A DNA stretch of 64,000 nt from Gracilimonas halophila (GTDB lineage: Bacteria > Bacteroidota > Rhodothermia > Balneolales > Balneolaceae): NCBI RefSeq assembly GCF_042684365.1, contig NZ_JBHULI010000002.1, positions 62,001 to 126,000 of the forward strand. Reading direction: 5' to 3'. The position numbers were made by a program, and so were the translations under genes. Positions 34,382 through 44,035 of the stretch are shown in pieces. The first letter of the stretch is position 1; each line of letters opens with the position of its first letter. The notes beneath the pieces were generated by a model, which did not search any database, was not told the origin of the DNA, and saw only the letters and a list, made by a program, of their open reading frames with translations.

Positions 34382-36964
34382 TTAATTCGCTGTTCCACCA
34401 CTTATGGTTTCACCAAAGAAAATGGCATTGGCAAACAGCTTATTGGTACCATACCAGAAAGCACGGAAGTTTGGATTATCCGTCATAGCAATAACATTAC
34501 CACCTCCATAACTGCTTACTACAATGGCGCCGGAACCCTTGATTCGTTCAAGGTTCTCGTCGTTGCTATATCCACTTGCCAGTGGGTCATCAGTATAATA
34601 CAACGGAGTAGAATATGGGTTCTCACCTTTCTCAATAAACAATGTGCTGTTACGAAAAACGGTGATATTCTCATTGTTAAATCCATATCCCAGAGGATGG
34701 GTCAGATCCAGTTTGGCGTTGAAGATACTTCCTCCAATAAAGCCGGCTCCACGATCTTCTCCTGCTTTTACATAGGGACGAACTTTAACTTCTTCCCCTT
34801 CATCAGAATCCTCATTCTCAACGTACTCTACATTTGCAAGTCCAAGGGATTTAGCCCAGCGTATTGCATTCTTAAACACGATCAGTGTACCACCATCGCG
34901 AACCCATTCCTTCAGGTTTTCGCCGGCACTTTCGGAAACACCGTATCCGCTGGAGATGATCACGTTATATCTGCTTAGATCGGTTCGGCCCACATTATCA
35001 CTTTTAATGATCGAAAGTGGCATGTGATAACGCTGGTCAAATAAATGCCATGCTTCACCGACTTCACTTGAATTACTTCCTGAGCCGCCTATCATAGCAA
35101 CTTTTGGAGCTTCTAGATTTTCGAAGTTTCCACTTCCCAGATCCATTCCTGAAGGAGTAAGTCCACTTGGCAGGTCGTACACCGTGATCCCATCTTCTTC
35201 GGTGATGGTCTGAATGATCTCATGTACTTTATCCTGATCGTCCTGTACACCCATTGGGATCATAATGGTACCGTAGTCAAAGTCTTTGGCTCCGTTTTCG
35301 ATAACAGCTTTAAATGTCTGGGAAGCAACCTTGGCCCGAACGCCGTTTGCAAGTAATCGGTATAACGCACGGGGTGCGTAGTATTCATCCCATTCAAATG
35401 CATAGGCATATTGAGCTTTCTCACCTACCAATTCACCATTCAGCTCAAGCTCCTCTTCAGAAAACTCATCCCCCAGCATATTGGAGTTATAATCTCGGTT
35501 CAGTTCTGCAAAAGGAAGGTTGAATGCGTATGGCATCGTCCAGGTAGAAACATCATAGAATAAGCTGTCCGTAAACTCAGTACGTCGCTCAAACATGGCT
35601 GTCAACAGTTTGTACTGTCTTTGATTGGTTGGAACCACAAAAGCTTTACCGGCTTTAAAATCCTGATAATCACGAGCCAGTTCGTAAACATCGATTTGGT
35701 TTCGGTCCAGCATTTCGGCCAAATGTTTGGTTCGGGCCTGATCTGCTTCCTCTCCAAACACATACGCTTTGATCGGTGCATTTCGTGCTTCCTGAGCAGC
35801 TTCCTTAAAAAACTCCCGGGTATTTGCCAGTAACTCTTCTTTCAGTCCCTGAACTGCTTCAAGTGTAGAAAGGGACGTTACGAATTGGTTTTTAATGGTG
35901 AACGGAAATTTCACTATACCGTGGATACTTTCCTGTGCATGACCCCGAGAGCTGGCTTGCTCAAACAGAATACCTATGGAACCCTGTACATCAGGATAAG
36001 TAGATCCTTTTCCATAGTAAAAATCATCGAAGCTTTCGCGGGTGTAATACAGAGACTGGATATCATCAAGAGCTGCGGCATGATATTCTGCAATCGCACC
36101 GGTCAGTGCCTGATTTCGCTGTGGCGTAAGCGGATGTGTTCGAGAAGGAATTCCGGGTTGAAAGAAAAAGGTGGAATTGGTTCCCATCTCATGATGGTCG
36201 GTCAATACCTGGGGCATCCATTCATGGAATTTCGCTACACGGCCCTGACTTTCAGGGTGGATCATCGGCATCCAGTCACGGTTCAGATCAAACCAATAGT
36301 GATTGGTTCTTCCTCCCGGCCAGGTTTCGTCAAACTCTCTGCTGTTCGGGTCAGCAACCAACACATTCTTACTCTTGTTGGTATTCGCCCAGTGTGCAAA
36401 ACGATCAAGCCCATCCGGATTAATACTCGGATCTACATTAATGATCGTATTCTGAAGCATGGAGTTTATTTCAGCACCTTGTGCAGCAGCAAGATAGTAC
36501 ACAACCGCAAGGGAAGCATTTGAACCACTCGGCTCATTCCCATGCACGCTGTAACTCATAGTTACTACAGCAGGCATCTGGGAAAGATCCAGATCATCGG
36601 ATACCGAAGCGTCCGTAAGCTTTAGGTGCTCTTCCTTCAGCTCGTCAATATTTCGGTGGTTTTGAGGAGAGGTAATAGTGAGCATCAGCAACGGACGGTT
36701 TTCATACGTACGTGCATATTCGGTGATGGTCACGCGGTCAGAGGCTTCCGCAACTGCATACATGTAGTTTACCAGCTGGTCATGACGAACATGCCATTCT
36801 CCCAATTGAGCTCCAAGAATTTCTTCAGGTGTCGGGATATTGGAGTTATAAGTAACATCATCGGGCAAGTAATAATCAAGCGAGACCGGCTCAGGATTCA
36901 AAACCTGTGCCTGGACCATCACCCCGAAAAACAAGGAAATGAGAGTTGTAACAAATGCTTTCAT
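34382..36964 (-). CDS. Secreted M14 family zinc carboxypeptidase
   Basis: An 860-residue protein when started at the ATG at 36964, which gives a clean signal peptide (MKAFVTTLISLFFGVMVQAQ); the frame extends 11 codons further but those spoil the signal. The M14 domain has zinc motif H-G-N-E (SYSVHGNEPSGSN), the Arg/Asn region SINPDGLDRF, NHYWFDLNRDWMP, and H-H-E-M-G. A long C-terminal region (about 430-860) contains a GATase-like segment (KVAMIGGSGSNSSEVGEAW...VIISSGYGVSESAGENLKEWV...GGTLIVF). It would trim peptides in the periplasm or outside. Confidence 0.92.
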   Translation of the reverse strand: MKAFVTTLISLFFGVMVQAQVLNPEPVSLDYYLPDDVTYNSNIPTPEEILGAQLGEWHVRHDQLVNYMYAVAEASDRVTITEYARTYENRPLLMLTITSPQNHRNIDELKEEHLKLTDASVSDDLDLSQMPAVVTMSYSVHGNEPSGSNASLAVVYYLAAAQGAEINSMLQNTIINVDPSINPDGLDRFAHWANTNKSKNVLVADPNSREFDETWPGGRTNHYWFDLNRDWMPMIHPESQGRVAKFHEWMPQVLTDHHEMGTNSTFFFQPGIPSRTHPLTPQRNQALTGAIAEYHAAALDDIQSLYYTRESFDDFYYGKGSTYPDVQGSIGILFEQASSRGHAQESIHGIVKFPFTIKNQFVTSLSTLEAVQGLKEELLANTREFFKEAAQEARNAPIKAYVFGEEADQARTKHLAEMLDRNQIDVYELARDYQDFKAGKAFVVPTNQRQYKLLTAMFERRTEFTDSLFYDVSTWTMPYAFNLPFAELNRDYNSNMLGDEFSEEELELNGELVGEKAQYAYAFEWDEYYAPRALYRLLANGVRAKVASQTFKAVIENGAKDFDYGTIMIPMGVQDDQDKVHEIIQTITEEDGITVYDLPSGLTPSGMDLGSGNFENLEAPKVAMIGGSGSNSSEVGEAWHLFDQRYHMPLSIIKSDNVGRTDLSRYNVIISSGYGVSESAGENLKEWVRDGGTLIVFKNAIRWAKSLGLANVEYVENEDSDEGEEVKVRPYVKAGEDRGAGFIGGSIFNAKLDLTHPLGYGFNNENITVFRNSTLFIEKGENPYSTPLYYTDDPLASGYSNDENLERIKGSGAIVVSSYGGGNVIAMTDNPNFRAFWYGTNKLFANAIFFGETISGGTAN

Positions 36965-37124
36965 AGTGAGATTAATTTGTGAAAAGTTTACATCCATAAT
37001 AACGGAATGAATGGTAGCAGTTCAAAATGAAAAAAGCTTTAAAAAGAATGGGTTTCAGATCGGCAACAATCGAATTTTTATAACAGGAGGGCTTCGTTAC
37101 TAAACATTAACTTTTTTCACGATT

Positions 37125-37139
37125 GGAGGCAGAGCCTCC
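37125..37139. repeat. GGAGGC/GCCTCC hairpin
   Basis: Perfect 6-bp arms around AGA lie in the gap between the PD40 pseudogene and the M14 gene. The same style of short GC palindrome occurs after metK. No T-run follows. Confidence 0.45.
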
Positions 37140-37167
37140 GGCAGGCATTACGCAGCCCATGATCGGT

Positions 37168-38127
37168 TTAGTAGATTTTACCTTCTGGTCGGAAGGTTAG
37201 TGGTATTTGGTTACTGCCATCTTTATCCATGACCCAAATAGCCCCTTTTGGGCCCGAATAAATAATTTGTTGTCCATCGGGAGACCAATCGGGCATGGTT
37301 CCCCGCTCACCGAAGGTTAATTGCCTTAAACCACCTCCATTCTCACTCATGGTCCATATCTGAACATTCGAAGAAAATGCAATTGCATGAGCACTTGAAG
37401 AGTATTTTGGATAATAATCTGGGGCTTCATTTTCTATAAGTCGAATTGGATTGCTCCCATCAGAATCCACTGAAAAAATTTCTGAAGAATAAACACCAAC
37501 TAAATACTGTATATGAGCAATTTATTTGCTATCCGGAGACCATGACGGCATCCTTGCCTCCCCATGTTCAGGTGTAAATACAATCCTTAGCTTTTCAGAC
37601 CCATCATTTTTCATTTTCCATATAAAACTTTGTCCATTTGGGCTGTCATTATTTGAATCATATGCAATCCACTCTCCATTAGGACTCCAGTCGGGAAAGA
37701 AGTTGCGACCTTCAAAAGTAAGTTGCTCTATGGTGGAGGTATCTGTTGAGGTCCCATTGAACTTGACCTTAAAAATTTGAGCACCCGCTACATATACAAT
37801 CCATTCCCCATTTGGGGACCATTCAGCATAGCCAGCATTAAGAATTTTTCTTTGGTTTCCTCCATCTGGGGTCATCGCCCAAATCCCGGCTGAATCAGGG
37901 TTATGAATGGATCGGTCGTTTGATGGATCGTATAGTTGAAGACCAGAGTGGTAATATATAATAGTATTTCCATCGGGACTCCAGCGAGGGAATTCCTGGT
38001 AAGGAGGGGGAGGCAAATCAATGGAGATCCCGTCATCGTCTCCATCATCTTTCCCGCCTATGATTTCACAGCCAAAAGTGGTAAGTATTAAACAAGCAAT
38101 TAAGAATAATGGGCAGGGTTTTTTCAT
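37168..38127 (-). pseudogene. PD40/TolB-like lipoprotein interrupted by one in-frame stop
   Basis: Two open stretches, 38127-37522 and 37521-37168, lie in the same frame and are separated only by a TAA at 37522-37524. Reading through gives ...PSWSPDSK-stop-IAHIQYLVGVYSSEIFSVDSDGSNPIRLI..., an unbroken series of PD40 beta-propeller blades (WSPDG/WSPNG repeats). The N terminus is a lipoprotein signal (MKKPCPLFLIACLILTTFGC) followed by a DDGDDDG spacer. Starting at 38127 is preferred to 38142 because it gives the cleaner signal. A single nonsense change (for example CAA or AAA to TAA) explains the break. The true state could be a pseudogene, a sequencing error or a shortened but working protein. 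Confidence 0.8.
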
Positions 38128-38301
38128 CTTATCTCTCAACATTAATTATTTACACACAATACATACTCAAACAAGCCAAATGTTACAATTAGATTGTATG
38201 GATATATAAATAATTTTTAGTGATTAAGAGGGGTACTTTTGAGGTGTAATTTCTATATCGTTATAATTATCTAAGTCTTTCATTCAACATAAAATAGCGA
38301 A

Positions 38302-38326
38302 TGACCGATTTGTGAATACTCGGTCA
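38302..38326. promoter_or_regulatory. TGACCGA/TCGGTCA inverted repeat upstream of NRAMP-like gene
   Basis: Perfect 7-bp arms TGACCGA (38302-38308) and TCGGTCA (38320-38326) are separated by 11 bases, with a second overlapping half site CGGTCAACCGACC just after. It lies about 65 bases before the transporter start. The design resembles operators of TetR-type repressors; no TetR gene is nearby. Confidence 0.45.
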
Positions 38327-38390
38327 ACCGACCATTTAAGAATTGAATTTTTCTGTATAATCTACCCGATAGAAATAAAAATATCAGGAT

Positions 38391-39647
38391 ATGGAGTCGG
38401 AAAAGGTAAAGTCAACTTTCAAATACGCCTTCGGGCCGGGATTGATCCTGGCAGCGGCAGCTATCGGGGTTTCGCATTTAGTCCAATCTACCCGCGCCGG
38501 GGCTGATTATGGATTTAACCTCGTTTGGGCAGTCGTTATTGCCAGCCTGATGAAATACCCCTTCCTGGAGTACGGTCCCCGTTATGCCGCAACCACCGGA
38601 GAAAGCCTGATCGCAGGATATAAAAAGCTGGGGAGTTGGGCGCTGTGGATCTATATCATTTTCACAGTAGGAACCATGTTCGCCATTCAGGCAGCCGTTA
38701 CCATAGTTACGGCAAGTCTGGCCGTGGAGCTAACCGGCATTGAGCTTCCTCTTTTGATCTGGAGTATTATCATTTTAGCTATTTGTATAGGAGTTCTCTT
38801 TCGCGGGCAATATTCCGCTCTCGACTCTATCATAAAACTTGTGATGGTCGTACTAACCATCTCTACTGTTGCTGCTTTTGCTGTTGCTCTTCTTGACGGC
38901 CATTCTCCTTCCCTTACTGAAACGCCTTCCGTTTGGAATGTGGCTGGCATCACTTTTCTCATCGCCCTTATGGGCTGGATGCCTATCCCCATAGATGCCT
39001 CCGCCTGGCATTCACTCTGGACCTTAGAGCGCGAAAAGCAGACCAATCATCGTTCGTCGTTGAAGGAAAGTCTGCTGGATTTCAACATCGGCTATATCGG
39101 GTCGGCTATTTTAGCTCTGATCTTTCTCGGATTGGGAGCGTTGGTGATGTTTGGATCGGGCGTTAGTTTTTCCTCAGCCGGAGCTGCTTTTGCTCAACAA
39201 CTCATAGATCTCTATACACAAACGCTTGGCGACTGGGCGCATTGGATCATTATTATCTGTGCTTTTACCACCATGTTCAGCACTACGCTTACTGTGACAG
39301 ATTCCTATCCAAGAGTAAGCCAAGAGATCTTTCGGGTGATGAATGCGGGCAAAGATAGCGACTCTTGGATATTTTCTTACAAAGGACTACTGTTCGGCAT
39401 CTCCGTTATTTCAATGTTGGTGCTGTATATCACAGGAAGTCAGTTCACCTACATCATCGATCTCGCTACCTCGCTTTCATTTCTCACTGCACCTGCGTTG
39501 GCTTTCATCAACTACCGGCTCATCATGTCCTCCTATTTCCCGGAAGAACATAAGCCTCCAATCTGGCTTCGGATATTAAGCTGGTTTGGGATGATCTTTC
39601 TATCAGTATTTGCCCTGCTCTTTTTCTACTGGCGATTTTTTGTGTAG
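38391..39647 (+). CDS. NRAMP-family-related metal ion transporter
   Basis: A 418-residue membrane protein with about eleven hydrophobic segments. The opening TFKYAFGPGLILAAAAIGVSHLVQSTRAGADYGFNLVW matches NRAMP helix 1 in framework. However, the metal-binding D-P-G-N is replaced (I-G-V-S-H), and helix 6 reads MGWMPIPIDASAWHS rather than M-P-H-N. Length and topology fit the SLC11 family. Altered ligands suggest a different cation or a different coupling, as in NRAMP-related magnesium transporters; this is inference. It is alone on its transcript, with a palindromic candidate operator upstream. Confidence 0.85.
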   Translation: MESEKVKSTFKYAFGPGLILAAAAIGVSHLVQSTRAGADYGFNLVWAVVIASLMKYPFLEYGPRYAATTGESLIAGYKKLGSWALWIYIIFTVGTMFAIQAAVTIVTASLAVELTGIELPLLIWSIIILAICIGVLFRGQYSALDSIIKLVMVVLTISTVAAFAVALLDGHSPSLTETPSVWNVAGITFLIALMGWMPIPIDASAWHSLWTLEREKQTNHRSSLKESLLDFNIGYIGSAILALIFLGLGALVMFGSGVSFSSAGAAFAQQLIDLYTQTLGDWAHWIIIICAFTTMFSTTLTVTDSYPRVSQEIFRVMNAGKDSDSWIFSYKGLLFGISVISMLVLYITGSQFTYIIDLATSLSFLTAPALAFINYRLIMSSYFPEEHKPPIWLRILSWFGMIFLSVFALLFFYWRFFV

Positions 39648-39668
39648 AGAGCAACCTTCCGGCGTCCC

Positions 39669-39683
39669 CCCGAATAATTCGGG
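39669..39683. repeat. CCCGAA/TTCGGG hairpin
   Basis: Six-bp perfect arms around TAA lie about 20 bases after the NRAMP-like stop, flanked by a C-run. No T-run follows. The remaining 160 bp before the hemolysin III gene hold nothing I can support. Confidence 0.4.
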
Positions 39684-39846
39684 ATGGAAGCGTTGCGGTG
39701 GTTATTCATGGATCTTCAACCTATTCATACAGCGAACGCTCCAAGATCTTTTCAGACGCCTGGAGGTTCTTTTTCCCGTAGTTCATAATTTCCTGAGAAG
39801 CTCTATATTTCAGTCACTTAATTGATAACCTACTTAAGACACCGTT

Positions 39847-40512
39847 TTGCAAACTCTATTTCCACCAAGAGAGCCTTTTAATGCATATTCCCATTACCTG
39901 GGTGCATTAATTTCTACTGTTTGGTTGTTTTTTTTAATGGATGCTGCTTCTGAAAGCCCCATGGGGCATAAAGTTTCTTTTTTGATCTACGGGATCTCCG
40001 TGATCCTCATGTTTCTTTCCAGTGGAGTTTACCATACGCTTAATGTTCAAAATAAAACCGAAGAGCTTTTCAGACTTTTTGACCATATACTTATTTACGT
40101 AGTTATTGCCGGATCTTACACTCCAATGTGTATGATCGCATTGCAAGGAGCCTGGCAATGGGGGATGTTGCTTGGGATCTGGCTATTTGCCGGTGCCGGC
40201 ATCCTTAAGAAAACCCTTTGGCTGAATGCACCAAGATGGCTTTCTACCGTAATTTATCTGTTGATGGGTTGGGTTTCCGTGATCATTCTTCCCATTATAT
40301 GGAAATTGCTGCCCCACGCCTTCATTTATTGGATCGCGCTCGGGGGGGCATTCTATACGATAGGTGCAGTTATTTATGGAATAAGAAAACCTGATCCTAT
40401 CCCAAATGCTTTCGGCTTCCACGAAATTTGGCATTTATTTGTTATGGGCGGTGCTTTTTCACATTATTGGGCGATCTATCACTACTTACCTGAATTCAAT
40501 CTTCCGGCTTAA
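39847..40512 (+). CDS. Hemolysin III / YqfA family membrane protein
   Basis: A 221-residue protein with seven hydrophobic segments and the PAQR/hemolysin III hallmarks: NAYSHYLGALIS at the start, FLSSGVYHTL in helix 2, RLFDHILIYVVIAGSYTP, and the C-terminal GFHEIWHLFVMGGAFSHYWAIYHY. The conserved S, D and H residues form a zinc site in this superfamily. Activity is not known for most bacterial members. Translation appears to start at TTG. It ends in a one-base overlap with the next gene. Confidence 0.9.
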   Translation: MQTLFPPREPFNAYSHYLGALISTVWLFFLMDAASESPMGHKVSFLIYGISVILMFLSSGVYHTLNVQNKTEELFRLFDHILIYVVIAGSYTPMCMIALQGAWQWGMLLGIWLFAGAGILKKTLWLNAPRWLSTVIYLLMGWVSVIILPIIWKLLPHAFIYWIALGGAFYTIGAVIYGIRKPDPIPNAFGFHEIWHLFVMGGAFSHYWAIYHYLPEFNLPA

Positions 40513-43454
40513 TGAAGCAATTCAAAATTATTTTACTCAGCGTGTTCGTGCTCTTCCCGGTGTTGGCCTTCAGTCAATTGTATAACCCCTTGAACTACAA
40601 CGCATTTGTCGTTAACCGTCCCGCAGGGTTAAACTGGCAGGAAATACAAACCGACCATTTCAGGATCATCTTCCCTGATGGTGAAGACTCGCTCGCCTAT
40701 CGGTCTGCAGCTATTTTAGAAAGTCATTATTCAGAAGCCAGGGAACTCACAGGGGGCACACTCAAAAATTTTCCGGTTATACTCACCAACTACAATGATC
40801 TCTCAAACGGATTTGTAAATTCCGTTAATTTCAGGTCTGAGGTCGATCTTGCCTCCATTAAGGGCAAGGGAATGAATCCACAATCAGGTGACTGGCTGGA
40901 AACCGTTCTTCCGCATGAACTCATTCATGCTGCTCACTTCAATGTTCAAATTCCATGGGAGGGAAAAAAGCTAAGCATCCCAAATTTAGTCAGCGTTATT
41001 TCACCTGATCTTGCCCGTACTTTTCATGGCTATCCCCCGGTTGGTTTTCACGAAGGGCTTGCGGTGTATTATGAAACGGAATCGGTTGCCCCTATGGGAG
41101 GAAGAGGTAATTATACTTTTTCAACCAACCGATTTAATTCCAACTTCGGTAGTAGTGATCGCTGGAATATGGGCCAAACCCTGACTCCCTCTGATTATTC
41201 CCAGCCATTCAATCGACATTATATTTCAGGATATTCGTTCATTGACTGGCTCCACAACGAATATGGAGATGACATTTCTAAGGATGCCATACGCTACCAC
41301 TACCATAATTTCTTTCTGGGATATGGTTTTACCCTTCGTCAGAAAACAGGAAATTGGCCAGGAAAATTATATCGCCTTTATGAAGAGGATCTAAAAGAAT
41401 ATGAGCGAAATCGCCGTTCTCAGATCGTTAAAAATACTACTGAAAGCTCAGTCATCTTAGACACCCCCTACAAAGGAGAAGAGACCCATGCTCCAAAATG
41501 GATCGATGAAGACCAACTTCTTTTTTATGGTTCCTTTTATAACGGAAGAGTTGGTTTTTATTCCTGTGATCTGCTTACCGGATCTTTCAACATGATCAAA
41601 GAAACGTTTGGAGTCGGTGATTATAATTATGAGATCGATAACGATGGGCTTTTATTTTTTAGCTCTTACTATCGTGACCCGCTTTATACAGGAACCTATA
41701 AAACAGATCTGCGAACAATAGATCTTAATACCGGTGAAACCGAACGACTGACTAAGGAGGCACGAATCTATGCGCCTACTTCCAATGGCGAGCGATTACT
41801 TGCACTGCAAACAAGGGGTTCCGGAGCACAGATCGTTGAAGTAATCGAAAATGGCGAAACAAAAGTCATAAAAACATTTCAGAATGCCATACCGGTAAGT
41901 CTTCAGTTCAACCCTAAAAATGCCAACGAACTCGCTGTTATCATCAACCAAAGAGGAGTTCAAGCTCTCTGGCTTACCACACTGAGTTCTATTTCTAATG
42001 ACCTTGATCGCGAACCCACACTGGCTTTTAGAAATGCCTCCATCCACGACCCTGAGTGGCACCCTTCGGAGAACAAGATCATGTTCACTATGGATGCTTC
42101 CCCGGCCATGAACGTTTATGAATTTGACCTTGATACCAAAGAGATCGTTCAGTTAACGTCATCTTTGTATAATGCTTTCGAAGCTTCTTATTCCCCAAGT
42201 GGGCAACAAATTGCTTACGTGGTCCAAGAAGTAAATGAGCGCAAGATCGCTACCCTGGAAAGAGCTGACTTTCTAAACCGGAAAGTATCTGATCGTGCTT
42301 TACTGACCGGAACCGAATTGAAACAAGAATTACAACGGCCTTTACTGGGTAGCGATCTTATAGATTCTGTGATGGACTATGAGAAGACTTCCTATAAAGG
42401 AGGTCTAAAATGGTTAAAGCCACGGGTTATTTTCCCAATTATTGAGGAAAAAGCGAATACCTATCAAAGCGGGGTTTCTATTTCCAGCATTGATCCGCTT
42501 TCCAGTCAGGCTTACTCGGCAGAATTAACAGGAATTCAAAATCGGGTGTGGTATGATGTTACCTATACCAACAAGTCGTTTTACCCGGGAGCCCGCATCT
42601 CTGCGTATAGCGAACCTCAGTTTTTCCCTCTCCAGAATGCTAATGAAACCTTTTCCCTGATGAGGCAAGACAGAGGATTAGGGTTTTCCATTCCTTTTTC
42701 CTACTCATTCCGATCTGACACCCGATTCAGCGGGATCTCTTTTGAGCCGGAATTTAAGATCGAGCAGTTCAAATACTATGATCTTCAGGCGAATGAATTG
42801 ACAGATTTTTTCAACCGATACCGCGCCGGTTTCTACTCTCAGCTTAGCCTCGGAATCCTAAACCTCCCGCGTGACATTCAACCTTCTTCAGGTATCTCTT
42901 TCTTTGGATTATTTGAGCAAACCTTCAAAGAGCAGCAGGTATCTGTTCCAACCCCCATTGGAACCTACGAGCCACCAAACCGTACTCTTTGGTCTGCTTA
43001 TTACGGTGCGTTCGGATATGTATCTCCTTTTCGCAAACTGAACCAATCTCTTCGTCTGGATGTGAGGATGTTAAGTCAAAGCACCAGTCCGATATACTCA
43101 AATGACACGATAATTCCTTTAGGTTTTTCAGAGGATATCTTCCCGAACTTCATCGACCAGCAAAGAGCATTTAAAAATATTGGGCGTTTTAGCACGCGTT
43201 ATACCATTCCTTTATTCTATCCGGATAATGGAATGCTTACCGTGCCACTCTACTTAAGCAGTATTTATCTGACTGCTTTTTCACACACTTTAACTGATAT
43301 GGATTCAAATAATTTAGTAGAATCAAGCCGTAGTATTTTTGGTGCGGGACTTCATTTCCAGTTTAAAGTATCGAACTTGTTGTTCGATTTTGGAGTTGGC
43401 CTTGCATATGAACCTACTCGTGAAAACACTCAATTTATCCTTGGCCAGTTTTGA
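40512..43454 (+). CDS. Secreted HExxH / PD40 beta-propeller protein with barrel-like C terminus
   Basis: A 980-residue protein with a signal peptide (1-21, FPVLAFS). The N-terminal domain has a gluzincin motif H135-E-L-I-H139 and a third ligand in HEGLAVYYE (about 180-188). Residues about 310-610 hold PD40/TolB-like propeller repeats (WHPSENKIMFTMD; YSPSGQQIAYVVQE). The last 300 residues alternate short amphipathic strands with aromatic ends (AYYGAFGYVSPFRKLNQSLRLDVRML), resembling an outer-membrane beta-barrel, though it does not end in a C-terminal Phe in a classical way (FILGQF does end in F). It overlaps the hemolysin III stop by one base and the DUF2911 start by four. Confidence 0.85.
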   Translation: MKQFKIILLSVFVLFPVLAFSQLYNPLNYNAFVVNRPAGLNWQEIQTDHFRIIFPDGEDSLAYRSAAILESHYSEARELTGGTLKNFPVILTNYNDLSNGFVNSVNFRSEVDLASIKGKGMNPQSGDWLETVLPHELIHAAHFNVQIPWEGKKLSIPNLVSVISPDLARTFHGYPPVGFHEGLAVYYETESVAPMGGRGNYTFSTNRFNSNFGSSDRWNMGQTLTPSDYSQPFNRHYISGYSFIDWLHNEYGDDISKDAIRYHYHNFFLGYGFTLRQKTGNWPGKLYRLYEEDLKEYERNRRSQIVKNTTESSVILDTPYKGEETHAPKWIDEDQLLFYGSFYNGRVGFYSCDLLTGSFNMIKETFGVGDYNYEIDNDGLLFFSSYYRDPLYTGTYKTDLRTIDLNTGETERLTKEARIYAPTSNGERLLALQTRGSGAQIVEVIENGETKVIKTFQNAIPVSLQFNPKNANELAVIINQRGVQALWLTTLSSISNDLDREPTLAFRNASIHDPEWHPSENKIMFTMDASPAMNVYEFDLDTKEIVQLTSSLYNAFEASYSPSGQQIAYVVQEVNERKIATLERADFLNRKVSDRALLTGTELKQELQRPLLGSDLIDSVMDYEKTSYKGGLKWLKPRVIFPIIEEKANTYQSGVSISSIDPLSSQAYSAELTGIQNRVWYDVTYTNKSFYPGARISAYSEPQFFPLQNANETFSLMRQDRGLGFSIPFSYSFRSDTRFSGISFEPEFKIEQFKYYDLQANELTDFFNRYRAGFYSQLSLGILNLPRDIQPSSGISFFGLFEQTFKEQQVSVPTPIGTYEPPNRTLWSAYYGAFGYVSPFRKLNQSLRLDVRMLSQSTSPIYSNDTIIPLGFSEDIFPNFIDQQRAFKNIGRFSTRYTIPLFYPDNGMLTVPLYLSSIYLTAFSHTLTDMDSNNLVESSRSIFGAGLHFQFKVSNLLFDFGVGLAYEPTRENTQFILGQF

Positions 43455-44029
43455 TCCAGCATACTTTTATTAAGACCACTCTCCTTGTACTTTCAGCGTT
43501 GTTATGCACTTTTTTATACAGTTGCACCGACCAGGAAACTGACAATCAACAACAAGTACAAAATGGAAATAGGAAGAGCCCTATTGCCATTGCTTCAGTT
43601 AAATATGACGGAGCCTATATCAAAGTTGTTTATGGCCAGCCCTACCGGCGAGGCCGAACTGTTTTTGGAGACCTTGAACCCTGGGGCGAAGTTTGGAGAA
43701 CCGGAGCAAACGAGGCGACCGAGATCACTCTTACTAAAACGATTTTGATGGGCGATGAAGCGATCCGCGCCGGAACTTATGCTTTATTTACAATTCCGGA
43801 ACCCGACTCTTTTACGGTGATCCTGAATCACGAATTAGGTCAATGGGGTGCCTTCAACTACAACCCCGACCGGGATTATAAACGAATGAAGTTCCCGACC
43901 AATCGCTTGCCCATCCCGGTGGAGGCCTTCACTATAGATTTCACAGATCCACAACAAAGCATGACAGCCATGATCCTTCGCTGGGATTTTGTACAGATAG
44001 ATATCCCCATCAGGTTTTATGGGGAATAA
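43451..44029 (+). CDS. DUF2911 domain lipoprotein
   Basis: A 192-residue lipoprotein (lipobox L-Y-S-C, Cys25). The DUF2911 core is clear: IASVKYDGAYIKVVYGQPYRRGRTVFGDLEPWGEVWRTGANEATEITLTKTILMGDEAIRAGTYALFTIP. The family is common in Bacteroidota and has no known activity. Translation apparently starts at TTG within a four-base overlap with the upstream gene, so coupling is likely. It ends six bases from the convergent uvrA stop. Confidence 0.9.
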   Translation: MIQHTFIKTTLLVLSALLCTFLYSCTDQETDNQQQVQNGNRKSPIAIASVKYDGAYIKVVYGQPYRRGRTVFGDLEPWGEVWRTGANEATEITLTKTILMGDEAIRAGTYALFTIPEPDSFTVILNHELGQWGAFNYNPDRDYKRMKFPTNRLPIPVEAFTIDFTDPQQSMTAMILRWDFVQIDIPIRFYGE

Positions 44030-44035
44030 CAGTCT

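Noticed and set aside
34195..34488. Plus-strand open frame spanning the terminator near the M14 gene
   Set aside because: It runs through a strong hairpin terminator and into the antisense of the M14 gene, with no family resemblance.
34337..34978. A 213-codon open frame on the plus strand opposite the M14 peptidase
   Set aside because: It lies antisense to a clear M14 gene, begins in the terminator region and has unnatural composition; it is a shadow frame.
36136..36523. Long plus-strand frames within the M14 peptidase gene
   Set aside because: They are antisense shadows of the conserved zinc-binding region of the M14 gene.
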